Origin: Pantoea sp. CCBC3-3-1
GTDB taxonomy: Bacteria; Pseudomonadota; Gammaproteobacteria; Enterobacterales; Enterobacteriaceae
NCBI RefSeq assembly: GCF_007981265.1
Contig: NZ_CP034363.1
Location: 2,294,001-2,358,000, forward strand
Direction of reading: 5' to 3'
DNA length: 64,000 nt
Made by a program: the position numbers and the translations under genes. This document shows positions 27,377 to 36,795 of the stretch, in pieces (within the stretch, counting starts at the first letter, position 1; every line of letters begins with the position of its first letter). The notes beneath the pieces are model-generated. The model saw only the letters and a list, made by a program, of their open reading frames with translations, searched no databases and had not been told where the DNA came from.

Positions 27377-27787
27377 ATGAACGTAGTTTTTCGGTTTTCT
27401 GCGGCGTTATTTGTCTTTCTGCTCAGCGCCTGCGCCGGTCAATTAACCAGTGTTGATCGACAGGCTAACCATGCTGCACATCAGCTGGCGGCCAGCAAAT
27501 TCGATCCCGCATTTCGTTTAAACGTAACGGATACGGCTAAGAGTCTTCGCCCCTGTTTACAACAGGCCTGGCAACGCGGGGTGGACGACCGTCAAAAAGG
27601 GGTCACGCGTCTTCAGGCCGAAGCGAACAGGGAGGCGCTGCGCAATGCAGAAAATCCTGCTTTGGGGCAGATAGGGTCGATCTTCGTCGGCAAGGTTTAT
27701 GAGGCCGATCGACCCGAAAAAGCCCGGAAAATTATGCTGGATGCTATGGCGGCCAGCTACCGGGACGGCTATGAGGGGCGCCCGTAA
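27377..27787 (+). CDS. Small outer- or inner-membrane lipoprotein
   Basis: This 136-residue protein has a type II signal peptide, FLLSAC with C19 as the lipidated residue. The start at 27377 (MNVVFRF) follows AAGGAAG; an in-frame ATG at 27329 would bury the signal peptide. The mature part is polar and helical, with SKFDPAFRLNVTDTAKSLRPCLQQAWQRGVDDRQ and a C-terminal DRPEKARKIMLDAMAASYRDGYEGRP. It resembles small enterobacterial lipoproteins sometimes labelled Exc2-like, but I am not certain of the family. It is a single gene and its function is unknown. Confidence 0.75.
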   Translation: MNVVFRFSAALFVFLLSACAGQLTSVDRQANHAAHQLAASKFDPAFRLNVTDTAKSLRPCLQQAWQRGVDDRQKGVTRLQAEANREALRNAENPALGQIGSIFVGKVYEADRPEKARKIMLDAMAASYRDGYEGRP

Positions 27788-27812
27788 GCAGCAGGCCGGG
27801 CGATGGCCATTA

Positions 27813-27849
27813 CCGCTACGACTCGCGCATTATTTACCGGTCGTAGCGG
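27813..27849. terminator. Perfect 10-bp stem in a convergent spacer
   Basis: CCGCTACGAC (27813-27822) and GTCGTAGCGG (27840-27849) form a stem with a 17-base loop, midway between the lipoprotein stop and the stop of the convergent glycosidase gene. There is no T run, so it may be a Rho-assisted or processing hairpin. Confidence 0.45.
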
Positions 27850-27872
27850 GTGAGGTTCAGATCGCCGAAACC

Positions 27873-30047
27873 TTAAGCCGACGTCGTTTTCGGCTGGCGT
27901 TGACGGCCAAACCGCTGTTCGGGTAAAACGAGCGTGCAGGTCAGCATAAATTCGGCCGCATGACGGCCTGCGGCTATTTCATACTCGCCTCCGGCAATCA
28001 CCCATTGCCCGCTCTCGCTGTGCCAGCAGGCGATAACTTTAGGTTCCAGCATCAGCGTGACCTGGCGACTTTCTCCCGCGGCCAGTTCAACACGGGCAAA
28101 AGCCGCCAGCCGCGGCACATAAGCCTTATTCGCCGGCTGGATGTAAATCTGCACGACCTCAGCCCCTGGCCTGTCGCCAGTATTGGTCACGTCGAGCGAG
28201 ACTTCGATGCCTGCACCCTGCCGTGATGCGCTGAGATGGCTGCTGCTAAAGGTGGTATAGCTCAGCCCATAGCCGAACGGCAACAGCGGTTTTTGCCTGG
28301 TGCGGGCATACCAGCGGTAGCCCACGTCGGAACCTTCGACGTTATAGTCAATATGCAAAATATCGCCTTTAACCGGCACGCCGGGCAGCGAGGTGGTTGT
28401 TTGCGGATCGATCTGCGAAGGCTGTGGCAGCTGCTGTTCATGCAGGGGAAAGCTCACCGGCAGGCGACCCGATGGGTTGACCCGACCAAATAACACACCG
28501 GCAATGGCTTCGCCGCCGCCCGAGCCCGGATACCAGGCTTGCAGCACGGCAGCCACATCGTCGAGCCACTGCAGCGTCACCGCGCCACCTGTCTCCAGCA
28601 CCACAATGACCTGTTGATGGCTTGCCGCCAGCGCCGCGATCAGCTGATTTTGCTTATCGTCTAACGCCAGCCCCTGCGCATCCAGGGCTTCTGAACGCCA
28701 CTCTTCAGCAAAGACAATAACCGCATCGGCATCACGGGCCTGTTCCACCGCGCTGGCAATATCCTCACCGCTATGAAAATCGACTGAGGCGGCACCTGAC
28801 TCGGCGCGGATAGCATGTAGCGGTGGGGAAGGCTGGTAAACTTTGTCCGTGGCAATGCCCATAAAATCAATGCCCGGCAACCGCAGGCTGCCAACCGGCG
28901 TCACCGCCGATGAACCGCCGCCGGCCAGTACGCCCTGGTCAGCATGTGCACCGACCACCAGCAGCCGTTTCGCGCCTTTCTTCAGCGGCAATACGCTATG
29001 ACGGTTTTTCAGCAGCACAATTCCCTGTTCCGCCTCACGCTGGGCCACCAGGCGGTGAGCCATATAATCAATATCACCGCCCGGCTGCGCCGGATGTTCA
29101 ATTGCACCCACTGCAAACAGGCTGCGTAAAATGCGCCGCACCATATCGTCAATTCGGCCTTGCGGCACAATACCGGCCGCAACGGCTTCACGCAGAGGGC
29201 GATCGAACCAGACCTGCTGGTCAAGATTGGCACCTGACTGCACATCAAGCCCGGCAAGGGCCGCTTTGGCCGCAGAATGGGTCGCTCCCCAGTCGGACAT
29301 GACCCACCCGGGATAGCGCCAGTCGCCTTTCAGCACTTTATTAAGCAGAAACGCGTTTTCGGAGGCCCATTCACCGTTAACAAGGTTATAGCCGGGCATC
29401 ACAGCGCCGGGTTTACCCGTATCGATGGCTATTTCGAATGCCAGCAGGTCCGACTCGCGCATTGCGGCCTCATCCAGATCTGAACTGACCACTACGCGGC
29501 CCGTTTCCTGAGCATTGACCGCAAAGTGTTTAACGGTTGAGACCACGTGTTGTGACTGTATGCCGAGCACCGAATGGCCGGCCATCACGCCGGTTAGCAG
29601 CGGATCTTCAGAGAGATATTCAAAGTTACGGCCGCCTCGCGGTTCGCGGATCACATTCGCGCCGCCTGCCAGCTGAACGTTAAATCCTTTAGCAAAGGCC
29701 TCGCGACCTACCATTTTTCCGCTGCGTTCGGCCATGTCTGGATTAAAGGTGGAGGCGAGCAGCAGGCTGGAAGGCAGGGCGGTGGCATTATCGCCGGGAC
29801 GGACATTGCCCAATGCGGTAATGCCCAGGCTCGCGTCGGACTGCTGCATAGCGGGAATGCCCAGGCGCGGAATGCCGGGATAAAAAGCGGCGGAACCGAT
29901 AGCGCCTTCCGGCAAAGGCTCATCGCCGAGTGGGATCGCCATCGGCCCGGAAAGCCAGGCGTATTTTTCATCTTCCGTCATCTCGGCCAATACGATTTCT
30001 GCCTGCCGATCGGCAGACAGGCCAGGTTGTTGCCAGCAATATTTCAT
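27873..30047 (-). CDS. Glycoside hydrolase family 3 (beta-glucosidase type)
   Basis: This 724-residue GH3 enzyme has a barrel domain with REPRGGRNFEYLSEDPLL, KHFAVNAQE (173-181) and the nucleophile motif GWVMSDWGAT, where D252 is the expected catalytic aspartate. A second alpha/beta domain follows (LVVGAHADQGVLAGGGSSAV, VIVFAEEWRSEALD), then a C-terminal fibronectin-like domain. It has no signal peptide, so it should act in the cytoplasm on imported beta-glucosides. It is coupled to the GH15 gene upstream (TGATG) and lies downstream of a LacI-type regulator on the same strand. Confidence 0.92.
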   Translation of the reverse strand: MKYCWQQPGLSADRQAEIVLAEMTEDEKYAWLSGPMAIPLGDEPLPEGAIGSAAFYPGIPRLGIPAMQQSDASLGITALGNVRPGDNATALPSSLLLASTFNPDMAERSGKMVGREAFAKGFNVQLAGGANVIREPRGGRNFEYLSEDPLLTGVMAGHSVLGIQSQHVVSTVKHFAVNAQETGRVVVSSDLDEAAMRESDLLAFEIAIDTGKPGAVMPGYNLVNGEWASENAFLLNKVLKGDWRYPGWVMSDWGATHSAAKAALAGLDVQSGANLDQQVWFDRPLREAVAAGIVPQGRIDDMVRRILRSLFAVGAIEHPAQPGGDIDYMAHRLVAQREAEQGIVLLKNRHSVLPLKKGAKRLLVVGAHADQGVLAGGGSSAVTPVGSLRLPGIDFMGIATDKVYQPSPPLHAIRAESGAASVDFHSGEDIASAVEQARDADAVIVFAEEWRSEALDAQGLALDDKQNQLIAALAASHQQVIVVLETGGAVTLQWLDDVAAVLQAWYPGSGGGEAIAGVLFGRVNPSGRLPVSFPLHEQQLPQPSQIDPQTTTSLPGVPVKGDILHIDYNVEGSDVGYRWYARTRQKPLLPFGYGLSYTTFSSSHLSASRQGAGIEVSLDVTNTGDRPGAEVVQIYIQPANKAYVPRLAAFARVELAAGESRQVTLMLEPKVIACWHSESGQWVIAGGEYEIAAGRHAAEFMLTCTLVLPEQRFGRQRQPKTTSA

Positions 30048-31891
30048 CAGGTTCCCTCCGCGTTAGCATCTTCGGTTTGTTTGGGGTGTGACAGTGCCTG
30101 AGCGGCACAGATTAAGGCCAAATGGCTCAGGCCTTGGGGCAGATTGCCACGCCAGCTGCCGGTTCTGACATCAAACATCTCGTTAAAGGTTTCCACGTTG
30201 CCGCGGTTGCACAGGCATTCAAGGATCTCCTCCATCGCCTGCGCTGCCTGCCCGGTTTCGCCCATTGCAGCCAGCGCTTCTGCCAGCCAGAACGAGCAGG
30301 CAACAAAGGTGCTTTCTTCTTCCTCAACGTTGCTGTAGCGATAAAGCATGGCGCTGTCGTGGCCCAGTTCATGGCGGATCGCCTGATAAGTTGACAACAT
30401 ACGCTGAGGATTTACCGTGTTGCCGTAGTGATGAACCAGCGCCAGCGAGGCATCGAGCCGATCCTCGCTGCCGACATAGAACAGATAGGCCTGTTTCTTA
30501 TCCGACCAGCAAAATTCTTCAATCCAGTCGCGAATACGATCGCGCTCACGTCTCCAGCGGGCTACCCAGGTGGGTTCGATATGCTTGCCGTCCGCCATGG
30601 CGACCGCCCGATCCAGCGCCAGCCAGCAGGCCATTTTCGAATGGGTGTAGTGCTGCTCATCTGGCAGTTCCCAAATGCCGGAATCCTTTTGTCGCCAGCT
30701 GTCCGCGCAGCAGTTCGCCAGCTCGCCCAGCATGCGGGAAGTGGCGATATCCAGCACGTGCCCGGCCTCAATGAACAGCTGTGCAGTTGCGAGCATGTCG
30801 CCATACATGCTGAGCTGCACCTGATCGCGCGCGTTGTTTCCGACACGAACCGGCTGGGAATTGCAGTAGCCGCTCAGCGGTAAATAACGCTCCTCGGGAA
30901 CGATATCGCCTTCCAGCGTATAGCAGGCTCGTAGCTTAACGCCGTGACGAATAATGGTGCGCGTAAGCCAGGAAAATGCCGCTTTACAATCTTCCAGCGC
31001 CCCCAGATAGACAAATGCCTTAATGATCAGGCAGGCGTCGCGTACCCAGGCGTAGCGGTAATCATAGTTTTTTTCGCCGCCCAGGCCTTCGGGTAAGGAG
31101 GTGGTCGCCGCCGCCGCTAACGCGCCGGTAGGTGAATACCACAGAAACTTCAGCGCCAGCGCCGAGCGCTTGACGTGCAGCGGGTACTTACCGTCATAGC
31201 TCAGATGATGTACCCAGTCGCGCCAGGCAATATGGCTGGTTTCAATCCGATCGTTAATAGCCGCAAGGCTCGGTACGGCCAGCGGCTCTTTTTCGCTGGC
31301 GAGCAGGGCGATCAACGACTGCGAGCCAGGCGATGTGGTCAGCCGCCCGGAGATTGCTTCATCGCTGAAATGCGTCATTGTCACGTCATCGCTGCTTTTC
31401 AGCATTGCCATCAAATCGCCAATATGAAAGACCGTGCCCTGTTGGGTATCAGCCAGCCAGGGAGAACGGGTTTCCGCCATGGTGCCAAGGCGCAGGTGAA
31501 GTTTGAGTTCAACAGAACCGTCCAGGCCTTCAATACGGCGTGCCAGCTCGCTCCAGGGCAGTCGGCCCGCCAGCGAGCTGTTAAGTGACTCCGTTAGCCG
31601 CACCGAACCGCTGTCGGTTTTATAACAGGTTTCCAGTACATTACTGTCTTCGCGATAGTGTCGCTGTACCTGATACTCGCCCACCGGCTCAATCTGGAAA
31701 AAACCGCCAATCTGCGCATCCAGAATACGATCGAACAGCGGCGGCGAATCCAGATTTGGCGCACACCACCAGTCAATTGAACCGTCAGGCGCAATCAGCG
31801 CAACAGAGCGTCCTTCGCCGATGGCAGCGTAATCACCCAGGCCGACAAAGCCTTTTTCACGAACGGGGGAACGGTATGTTTTGTTATCCAC
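30047..31891 (-). CDS. Glycoside hydrolase family 15 protein (glucoamylase/trehalase-like)
   Basis: This 614-residue protein has the bacterial GH15 layout. An N-terminal beta-sandwich (YAAIGEGRSVALIAPDGSIDWWCAPNLDSPPLFDRIL) is followed by an (alpha/alpha)6 barrel with KNYDYRYAWVRDACL, WELPDEQHYTHSKMACWLALDRAV and ATFVACSFW-type motifs. It starts at GTG (31891) behind AAAGGA. There is no signal peptide. Relatives include intracellular trehalases and glucoamylase-like enzymes, and the substrate here is not determinable. It forms a two-gene operon with the GH3 enzyme. Confidence 0.9.
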   Translation of the reverse strand: MDNKTYRSPVREKGFVGLGDYAAIGEGRSVALIAPDGSIDWWCAPNLDSPPLFDRILDAQIGGFFQIEPVGEYQVQRHYREDSNVLETCYKTDSGSVRLTESLNSSLAGRLPWSELARRIEGLDGSVELKLHLRLGTMAETRSPWLADTQQGTVFHIGDLMAMLKSSDDVTMTHFSDEAISGRLTTSPGSQSLIALLASEKEPLAVPSLAAINDRIETSHIAWRDWVHHLSYDGKYPLHVKRSALALKFLWYSPTGALAAAATTSLPEGLGGEKNYDYRYAWVRDACLIIKAFVYLGALEDCKAAFSWLTRTIIRHGVKLRACYTLEGDIVPEERYLPLSGYCNSQPVRVGNNARDQVQLSMYGDMLATAQLFIEAGHVLDIATSRMLGELANCCADSWRQKDSGIWELPDEQHYTHSKMACWLALDRAVAMADGKHIEPTWVARWRRERDRIRDWIEEFCWSDKKQAYLFYVGSEDRLDASLALVHHYGNTVNPQRMLSTYQAIRHELGHDSAMLYRYSNVEEEESTFVACSFWLAEALAAMGETGQAAQAMEEILECLCNRGNVETFNEMFDVRTGSWRGNLPQGLSHLALICAAQALSHPKQTEDANAEGT

Positions 31892-32030
31892 CAGACATCC
31901 TTTGTGCAGAACGGAAGTTGCCCTTTTAACCCCAGCAGGCGCGCCACGATGCGGACGACAGCAACACTCGTGAGGGAAATCAGGTTGTTGATTGAAAAGT
32001 ATAGGTAATTTTCAGCGGACTGGCGCAAGA

Positions 32031-33047
32031 CTAATCGAGGTTTTCGGCGGTCACGATGTTTAACGCTACTTTGCCGTCGCTGTACATTTCTGGTTGATAG
32101 CCCGTTTCCAGATGACGCAGCATAAGATCCACCGCCAGCCTGGCGTGCTGCGGGGCATTTTGATCGAGGGTAAACGAGACCACATCATCACAGAGCAGGG
32201 TTCGGGTCAGGGAATAGAGTTCATGGGTGATAAAGGTACAGTTACCGGGCAGGCCGTGTCGCTGTAAAACGGAGGTGATTTCGCTGTTGCCCAGCCCCGT
32301 ATTGTAAATGCCGGCGACCTCTTCAGCGTGGCGCAATGCGTCGTCCAACAGGCCCCGGATCCGTTCGCGTCGGTCTTCGCCGGTCAAGACTTCCCGCAGC
32401 CGGATATGCGGCGCACGGGCAGTAACCGCTTCACGAAAGCCTTCAATACGCTGACGGTGCGCCAGGTAATCGGTTCGTCCGCTGATCATAATTACCTCGC
32501 CGGTAACAGCCGTCTTGCTCATCAATAAACCGGCTGTGCGACCGGCCTGATACTGGTTGATGCCGACGTGGCATAGCCTGCTGGCATCAGGGATATCCGT
32601 CACAATCGTAATCACCGGCACGCCCGCTGCCTGACAGTAAGCCAGCGCCTGATGAATAGCCGCATAATCATGACCGAAGACGATGAGTCCGTCGCGTTTC
32701 TGACTGCTTTCAACAATCGCCTGCGCCAGCTTTTCCGGCTGTGATTCAGGAATGCAGGTTCTGTGCAGCGTCAGGCGCTGATAGCCCAGCTGGCTGGCTA
32801 TTGCGCTAAAATCGCGGGTCAGACGCTGAAAAAAGAAGGATGCGTTACCGCTCAGGAAAACTTCAATTTGCCAGGGCTGCCGGTACGCTTCCGGTAACTG
32901 ACGTTTGAGTCCGGCTTCGCGCGCAACCTGTAGCACTTTGCGTACGGTTTCTGGTGATACGCCGCCGCGATCGTTGAGCACCCTGTCTACGGTAGCCACA
33001 CCAACACCCGCCATTTTTGCCAACATTTGCAGGGTTAATTTTTTCAT
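32031..33047 (-). CDS. LacI-family transcriptional regulator
   Basis: This 338-residue regulator has a LacI N-terminal helix-turn-helix and hinge (TLQMLAKMAGVGVATVDRVLNDRGGVSPETVRKVLQVAREAG) and a periplasmic-binding-protein-like sensor domain (VGINQYQAGRTAGLLMS, GRTDYLAHRQRIEGFREA). The DNA-contacting VATVDRV sequence is of the subgroup using an aspartate in place of the usual serine. It sits 139 bp upstream of the GH15-GH3 pair on the same strand and probably regulates it, with a sugar as inducer. Confidence 0.9.
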   Translation of the reverse strand: MKKLTLQMLAKMAGVGVATVDRVLNDRGGVSPETVRKVLQVAREAGLKRQLPEAYRQPWQIEVFLSGNASFFFQRLTRDFSAIASQLGYQRLTLHRTCIPESQPEKLAQAIVESSQKRDGLIVFGHDYAAIHQALAYCQAAGVPVITIVTDIPDASRLCHVGINQYQAGRTAGLLMSKTAVTGEVIMISGRTDYLAHRQRIEGFREAVTARAPHIRLREVLTGEDRRERIRGLLDDALRHAEEVAGIYNTGLGNSEITSVLQRHGLPGNCTFITHELYSLTRTLLCDDVVSFTLDQNAPQHARLAVDLMLRHLETGYQPEMYSDGKVALNIVTAENLD

Positions 33048-33319
33048 TCATTGCCGCTCCCAAAATCCCTGAAAGGTGTTTTTACTCGAGTCGCCAGACC
33101 CGTTTCAGGATCTTCACCACGCCGCTACGGGTCGGGATAGTATGCGCAGGTTACTGCTAAACGCAACCTGCTGAAACAACTGATACAAATGGCCGTAACG
33201 GTAAAGACCGGGGCTCTTATCCTCTCTCCGGCCTGACGGGCAAATCTTAAGTCAGGCCGCTAACGGGCAGCCCGCAAAATTTGAGACTAGACTCTGGTAT
33301 GACGTAAACAGGGGGTAGG

Positions 33320-34279
33320 ATGAAATTAGGCTTTGCTTGTAAATATATTAATGAAGATTTAAAACAGCTTTATCCTTTTAAAGCCACCACGCGCACCCGT
33401 TTTTTAAGCTTAGATAATGACCAAAGAACAGCGCTGATTTTCACGCTGGCAAAAAATAATCTGACCCATCTTTATCTTATTTTAGAGCAGCTGGCTTCGC
33501 AGCCGGAAGATCTGCGGATGATGAGGATTGGCAGCGATTTGCTGCCTTTATATACCGTGCCTGAAGCCACGCCGCTCTATGCGGATTTTTTACCCGAACT
33601 TCACGATTTATTCAAAAGATGCGGTGACTTCGCCCGGAAAAATAATATTCGTCTTTCTTTCCATCCGGGACAGTATTCGGTGCTGGCATCTGATAATCCG
33701 GCAGTGGTCGATCGGGCGCTTGAAGACGTGGAATACCACGCTTTATGTGCATCGCTGATGGGCTATGGCAGATCGTTCCAGGATTTCAAGATTAACATCC
33801 ATATGAACGGTAAAAAGGGGCTGGCGGGATTCAGAGACGCTTTCGCCCGCCTGAGCCCGGCAGCTCAGCGGATGTTGACCGTGGAAAATGATGAAATTTC
33901 CTGCTCGCTGGATGACGTATTGCAAGCCAGAGACTTATGTCCTGTGGTGCTGGATATTCATCATCACTGGGTGAAAGAGAATGAATTCATTAAGCCGGAC
34001 GATCCGCGTGTTGCCTTAATTAAAGAATCCTGGCGCGGCGTAAGGCCGGTTATGCATTATTCAGTATCGGTGGAAGGGTTAATTCCTGAGCAGGGTTTTC
34101 CCGATCAGGCAATTTTGGGCGTCGCTAAAACAAAACTTCGTGCGCATTCCGATTACTATTTCAACGATACGCTGAATGACTGGGCCTTGTCGTTTGGTGA
34201 CTTCGATATTATGTGCGAGGTAAAAATGAAGAATTTAGCCCGCGACAAATTATATGCGCGCTGGTTGACGAAACAGTAA
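33320..34279 (+). CDS. uvsE: UV DNA damage repair endonuclease (UvsE/UVDE)
   Basis: This 319-residue TIM-barrel endonuclease has MKLGFACKY at the N-terminus, HLYLILEQL, LSFHPGQYSVLAS, FKINIHMNGK, LTVENDE and LDIHHHWV. The histidines, glutamates and aspartates of these motifs bind the metal cluster of the UVDE family. It nicks DNA 5' of pyrimidine dimers and other lesions, starting an alternative excision repair path. It is a single gene with the RBS GGGGG before the ATG, divergent from the LacI-type regulator. The codon use is slightly AT-rich. Confidence 0.93.
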   Translation: MKLGFACKYINEDLKQLYPFKATTRTRFLSLDNDQRTALIFTLAKNNLTHLYLILEQLASQPEDLRMMRIGSDLLPLYTVPEATPLYADFLPELHDLFKRCGDFARKNNIRLSFHPGQYSVLASDNPAVVDRALEDVEYHALCASLMGYGRSFQDFKINIHMNGKKGLAGFRDAFARLSPAAQRMLTVENDEISCSLDDVLQARDLCPVVLDIHHHWVKENEFIKPDDPRVALIKESWRGVRPVMHYSVSVEGLIPEQGFPDQAILGVAKTKLRAHSDYYFNDTLNDWALSFGDFDIMCEVKMKNLARDKLYARWLTKQ

Positions 34280-34347
34280 ATAAGAGGGCGCTTTAGTCAG
34301 TTAATGCCCTGATAAACTTCACGTGCATGAAACACAGGCTGGTCACA

Positions 34348-34380
34348 AAGCGTCCCGGGCCGGGATTGCCCGGGACGCTT
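34348..34380. terminator. Strong bidirectional hairpin between uvsE and a convergent gene
   Basis: A perfect 13-bp stem, AAGCGTCCCGGGC (34348-34360) and its complement (34368-34380), closes a seven-base loop. It lies four bases after the stop of the leftward lipoprotein gene and about 70 bases after uvsE. Confidence 0.75.
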
Positions 34381-34384
34381 CTGG

Positions 34385-35173
34385 TCACAGTTTTCCCGCA
34401 TGCGTTTGTTCTGACGTGCCAAAGTGCGTATCGCCCCTGGCCGCAGCGCCGCCACCCTTAACGCTTTCCAGCTGTACGGTATTGCCTTTTTCCCAGGCAT
34501 TCGCGCCCTTTGCTACCGGATGCGCGACGATATCCTTGCGTGAATCCCTGATTTTCTTCGTATCAACGTCGAAGCGTTTATCGCGGTCGGTTAACAGCCG
34601 GGGATCCATCTGGCCGTCAGCGGTAAAGCCCATCATCAGCGCCGGAATACCCATCGGCAGGGTCTTATCGCGATCGGTATGCCAGGTGTGCCAGGTTTTA
34701 CCATAGGTATTGACGATGCGCGTCATCAGCGCTTTTTCAGCAACGGGCGGCAGACCCGGCGCAATCAGGCTGCCCGATTTCACTTCATACTGATGGCTGT
34801 GCCAGTATTTTTTCTCTTCCGGCGGCAGCGTCTTAAACAGCCGTTCGCTGATGATATATTCCACCCCCATCAGTTTGGCATCGCGGGTATTCCCGTCGTA
34901 AATCACCACCTGCATCACATCATCATTAAGGATCGTGACGTAATGGTGGGCTTCCATCTGGCCATTATGATCGCCGTTATAAAAATGAAAACCATCCAGG
35001 TAGGCGTTAATCGCATCAATCGGCGGCCGGGATTGCATCATCGCCGCACCGCTGTCCAACACTTTCATTTTTCCGGAGGTTGGCGCGCCGGGGCTGGTCA
35101 CTTTCGGCGGGCTGTTATTCGCGCCGCAGCCGCAGAGAAGCAATACGGCGAGCAGGGGGATTGTGCCTTTCAT
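34385..35173 (-). CDS. DUF1264 (oil-body-associated-protein-like) lipoprotein
   Basis: This 262-residue protein matches the DUF1264/OBAP family: INAYLDGFHFYNGDHNGQMEAHHYVTILNDDVMQVVIYDG, KYWHSHQYEVKSGSLIAPGLPPVAEKALM and GKTWHTWHTDRD. The start at 35173 follows GGAG and is preferred to an ATG four codons earlier. A lipobox-like LLCGC puts the lipidated cysteine at residue 16. The family occurs in plants, fungi and many bacteria and its biochemical function is unknown; the conserved histidines suggest metal or hydrolase chemistry. Confidence 0.85.
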   Translation of the reverse strand: MKGTIPLLAVLLLCGCGANNSPPKVTSPGAPTSGKMKVLDSGAAMMQSRPPIDAINAYLDGFHFYNGDHNGQMEAHHYVTILNDDVMQVVIYDGNTRDAKLMGVEYIISERLFKTLPPEEKKYWHSHQYEVKSGSLIAPGLPPVAEKALMTRIVNTYGKTWHTWHTDRDKTLPMGIPALMMGFTADGQMDPRLLTDRDKRFDVDTKKIRDSRKDIVAHPVAKGANAWEKGNTVQLESVKGGGAAARGDTHFGTSEQTHAGKL

Positions 35174-35269
35174 AACTGGCTCCATTAGGTAAGGGAACGT
35201 CTGAAATTGTTAACTTTTGCTGCAAAGCCTGGCAGGTTACTGGCGTTTATCAAGCTACCAGGCACCAGC

Positions 35270-36598
35270 TTATTCCAGTAAATGCCTTGCCGAATTATTG
35301 GCTTTATCAATCAGCCCGGTCATGTTCACTCCTACCAGGTTGCCGTCGCGCTTAACCAGGCGGCCATCCACCAACACGGTGTCGACATTTTCGGGCCTGG
35401 CGGAATAGACGATCAGCGCGGCAGGATCGCCGCCGCCAAAACCGCTCATATTTAGCGTGCCGGGGTTAATAATTTGCACATCGGCTCGCTTACCCGGCTG
35501 GAGCGTGCCGGTGATGTTGCCTAATCCTGCGGCCTCGGCACCCTGGCGAGTGGCGAGTGCCAGCAGATGTCGGGCATCGGGTTTGCCTTCATCTTTTGCT
35601 CCACCGCTCATCAGCAGGGCAGCCAGCCGCAGCGTGGCAAACATATCCGCGCTGCCCGCCAGCGCGTTGCCGTCAATGCCCAGCCCCTGACGCGTGATGC
35701 GGCTGAAATGATCCAGCCGCGTCAGGCCATAGGCAACATGCGCTTCACTGATCGGGGTGAGCGCCAGACTGCCGCCTGCCTTTTCCAGCGCATCCAGCTG
35801 CTGCGGTGTGGCGTCTGTGGCATGGACGACGGTAACGAAAGGCGCGAGATAATCACGCTGGATCAGCGCGTTAAACATCGCATCGGCCTGGCCGCTGACG
35901 TGAACCTGTACCGGCAGATGGTGCTCACGCGCAAACTGATATTCACGGTCACGCATTGTCCAGTTACCGGCATCCTTTAAATCTTTTGGCAGGCGCCATG
36001 CAAGGCCCAGTGAGACGCGCGGTGTCTGTTTGGCTAACAGGGTTTGCAGATGCGATAAATCAATTGGCGAACGGGTGGTTTTATCAGGCCCGCCATAAAA
36101 CATAATCGCCCGGATACCGGCGTCATTCAGCGCCTTGTAGCCCGCATCGGCCCATTCCGGGCCGCGGATATTGTCAAAAAAATCGCTGCTGGTGGTAATA
36201 CCCGCCGCCAAAAGCTCCAGCGCGCCGCTATACATGGCGATGTAGACATCATCAGGCTGCATCGCAGCGCCTGACCGGCTACTGACCGCAGAAAATTTCC
36301 CTTCTTTATTACGAAACTGACCGCGCATCGTGGTGATCCACAGATGTGAGTGGGCATCGACAAAACCGGGTAAAACAAATTTTCCGCTGGCGTCAATTAT
36401 CTCGGCATCGGGTTGCTGGAGATTTTTACCCATTTTACTGATGCTGTTACCGTCAATTAACAGATCGGTATGTGGCTGGTCAGCCATACCGGATTGCATA
36501 GAAAGAACGTAGCCGTTTTTGATCAAAATGGGTGCCGCACTGGCGGTTGGCGAAATGAAAATAGCGATAAAAAGGGCAATGACCCACGCTGGATACAT
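35270..36598 (-). CDS. Exported amidohydrolase family protein
   Basis: This 442-residue metal-dependent hydrolase has a signal peptide (cleavage near TASAAP). The barrel carries GFVDAHSHLW for the first metal-binding histidines, LPVQVHVSG, FVTVVHATD and GIDGNALAGSADMFATLRLAALL. A composite beta domain closes the C-terminus (GTLQPGKRADVQIINP). Relatives include cytosine deaminase-like and chlorohydrolase-like enzymes. The periplasmic location is unusual for that group. No operon partner is visible and the substrate is unknown. Confidence 0.88.
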   Translation of the reverse strand: MYPAWVIALFIAIFISPTASAAPILIKNGYVLSMQSGMADQPHTDLLIDGNSISKMGKNLQQPDAEIIDASGKFVLPGFVDAHSHLWITTMRGQFRNKEGKFSAVSSRSGAAMQPDDVYIAMYSGALELLAAGITTSSDFFDNIRGPEWADAGYKALNDAGIRAIMFYGGPDKTTRSPIDLSHLQTLLAKQTPRVSLGLAWRLPKDLKDAGNWTMRDREYQFAREHHLPVQVHVSGQADAMFNALIQRDYLAPFVTVVHATDATPQQLDALEKAGGSLALTPISEAHVAYGLTRLDHFSRITRQGLGIDGNALAGSADMFATLRLAALLMSGGAKDEGKPDARHLLALATRQGAEAAGLGNITGTLQPGKRADVQIINPGTLNMSGFGGGDPAALIVYSARPENVDTVLVDGRLVKRDGNLVGVNMTGLIDKANNSARHLLE

Positions 36599-36795
36599 AG
36601 TTTTCTCCGGATGGTAGTGGCCTTCTGATGCGATAAAAGAGTGAGGGACTTAATCAAGGTTAGCTGAGTTGCTTAGAATGGCTTCGGAAGAACATGGATA
36701 ACGACCAATACCAGCCTGGCGAAAACTCTTTCTTGAAAAGGCGGTTTTTTATATTTTAGCTATACTTATCATTAGGTTAAAATAAGGGGGAACGC

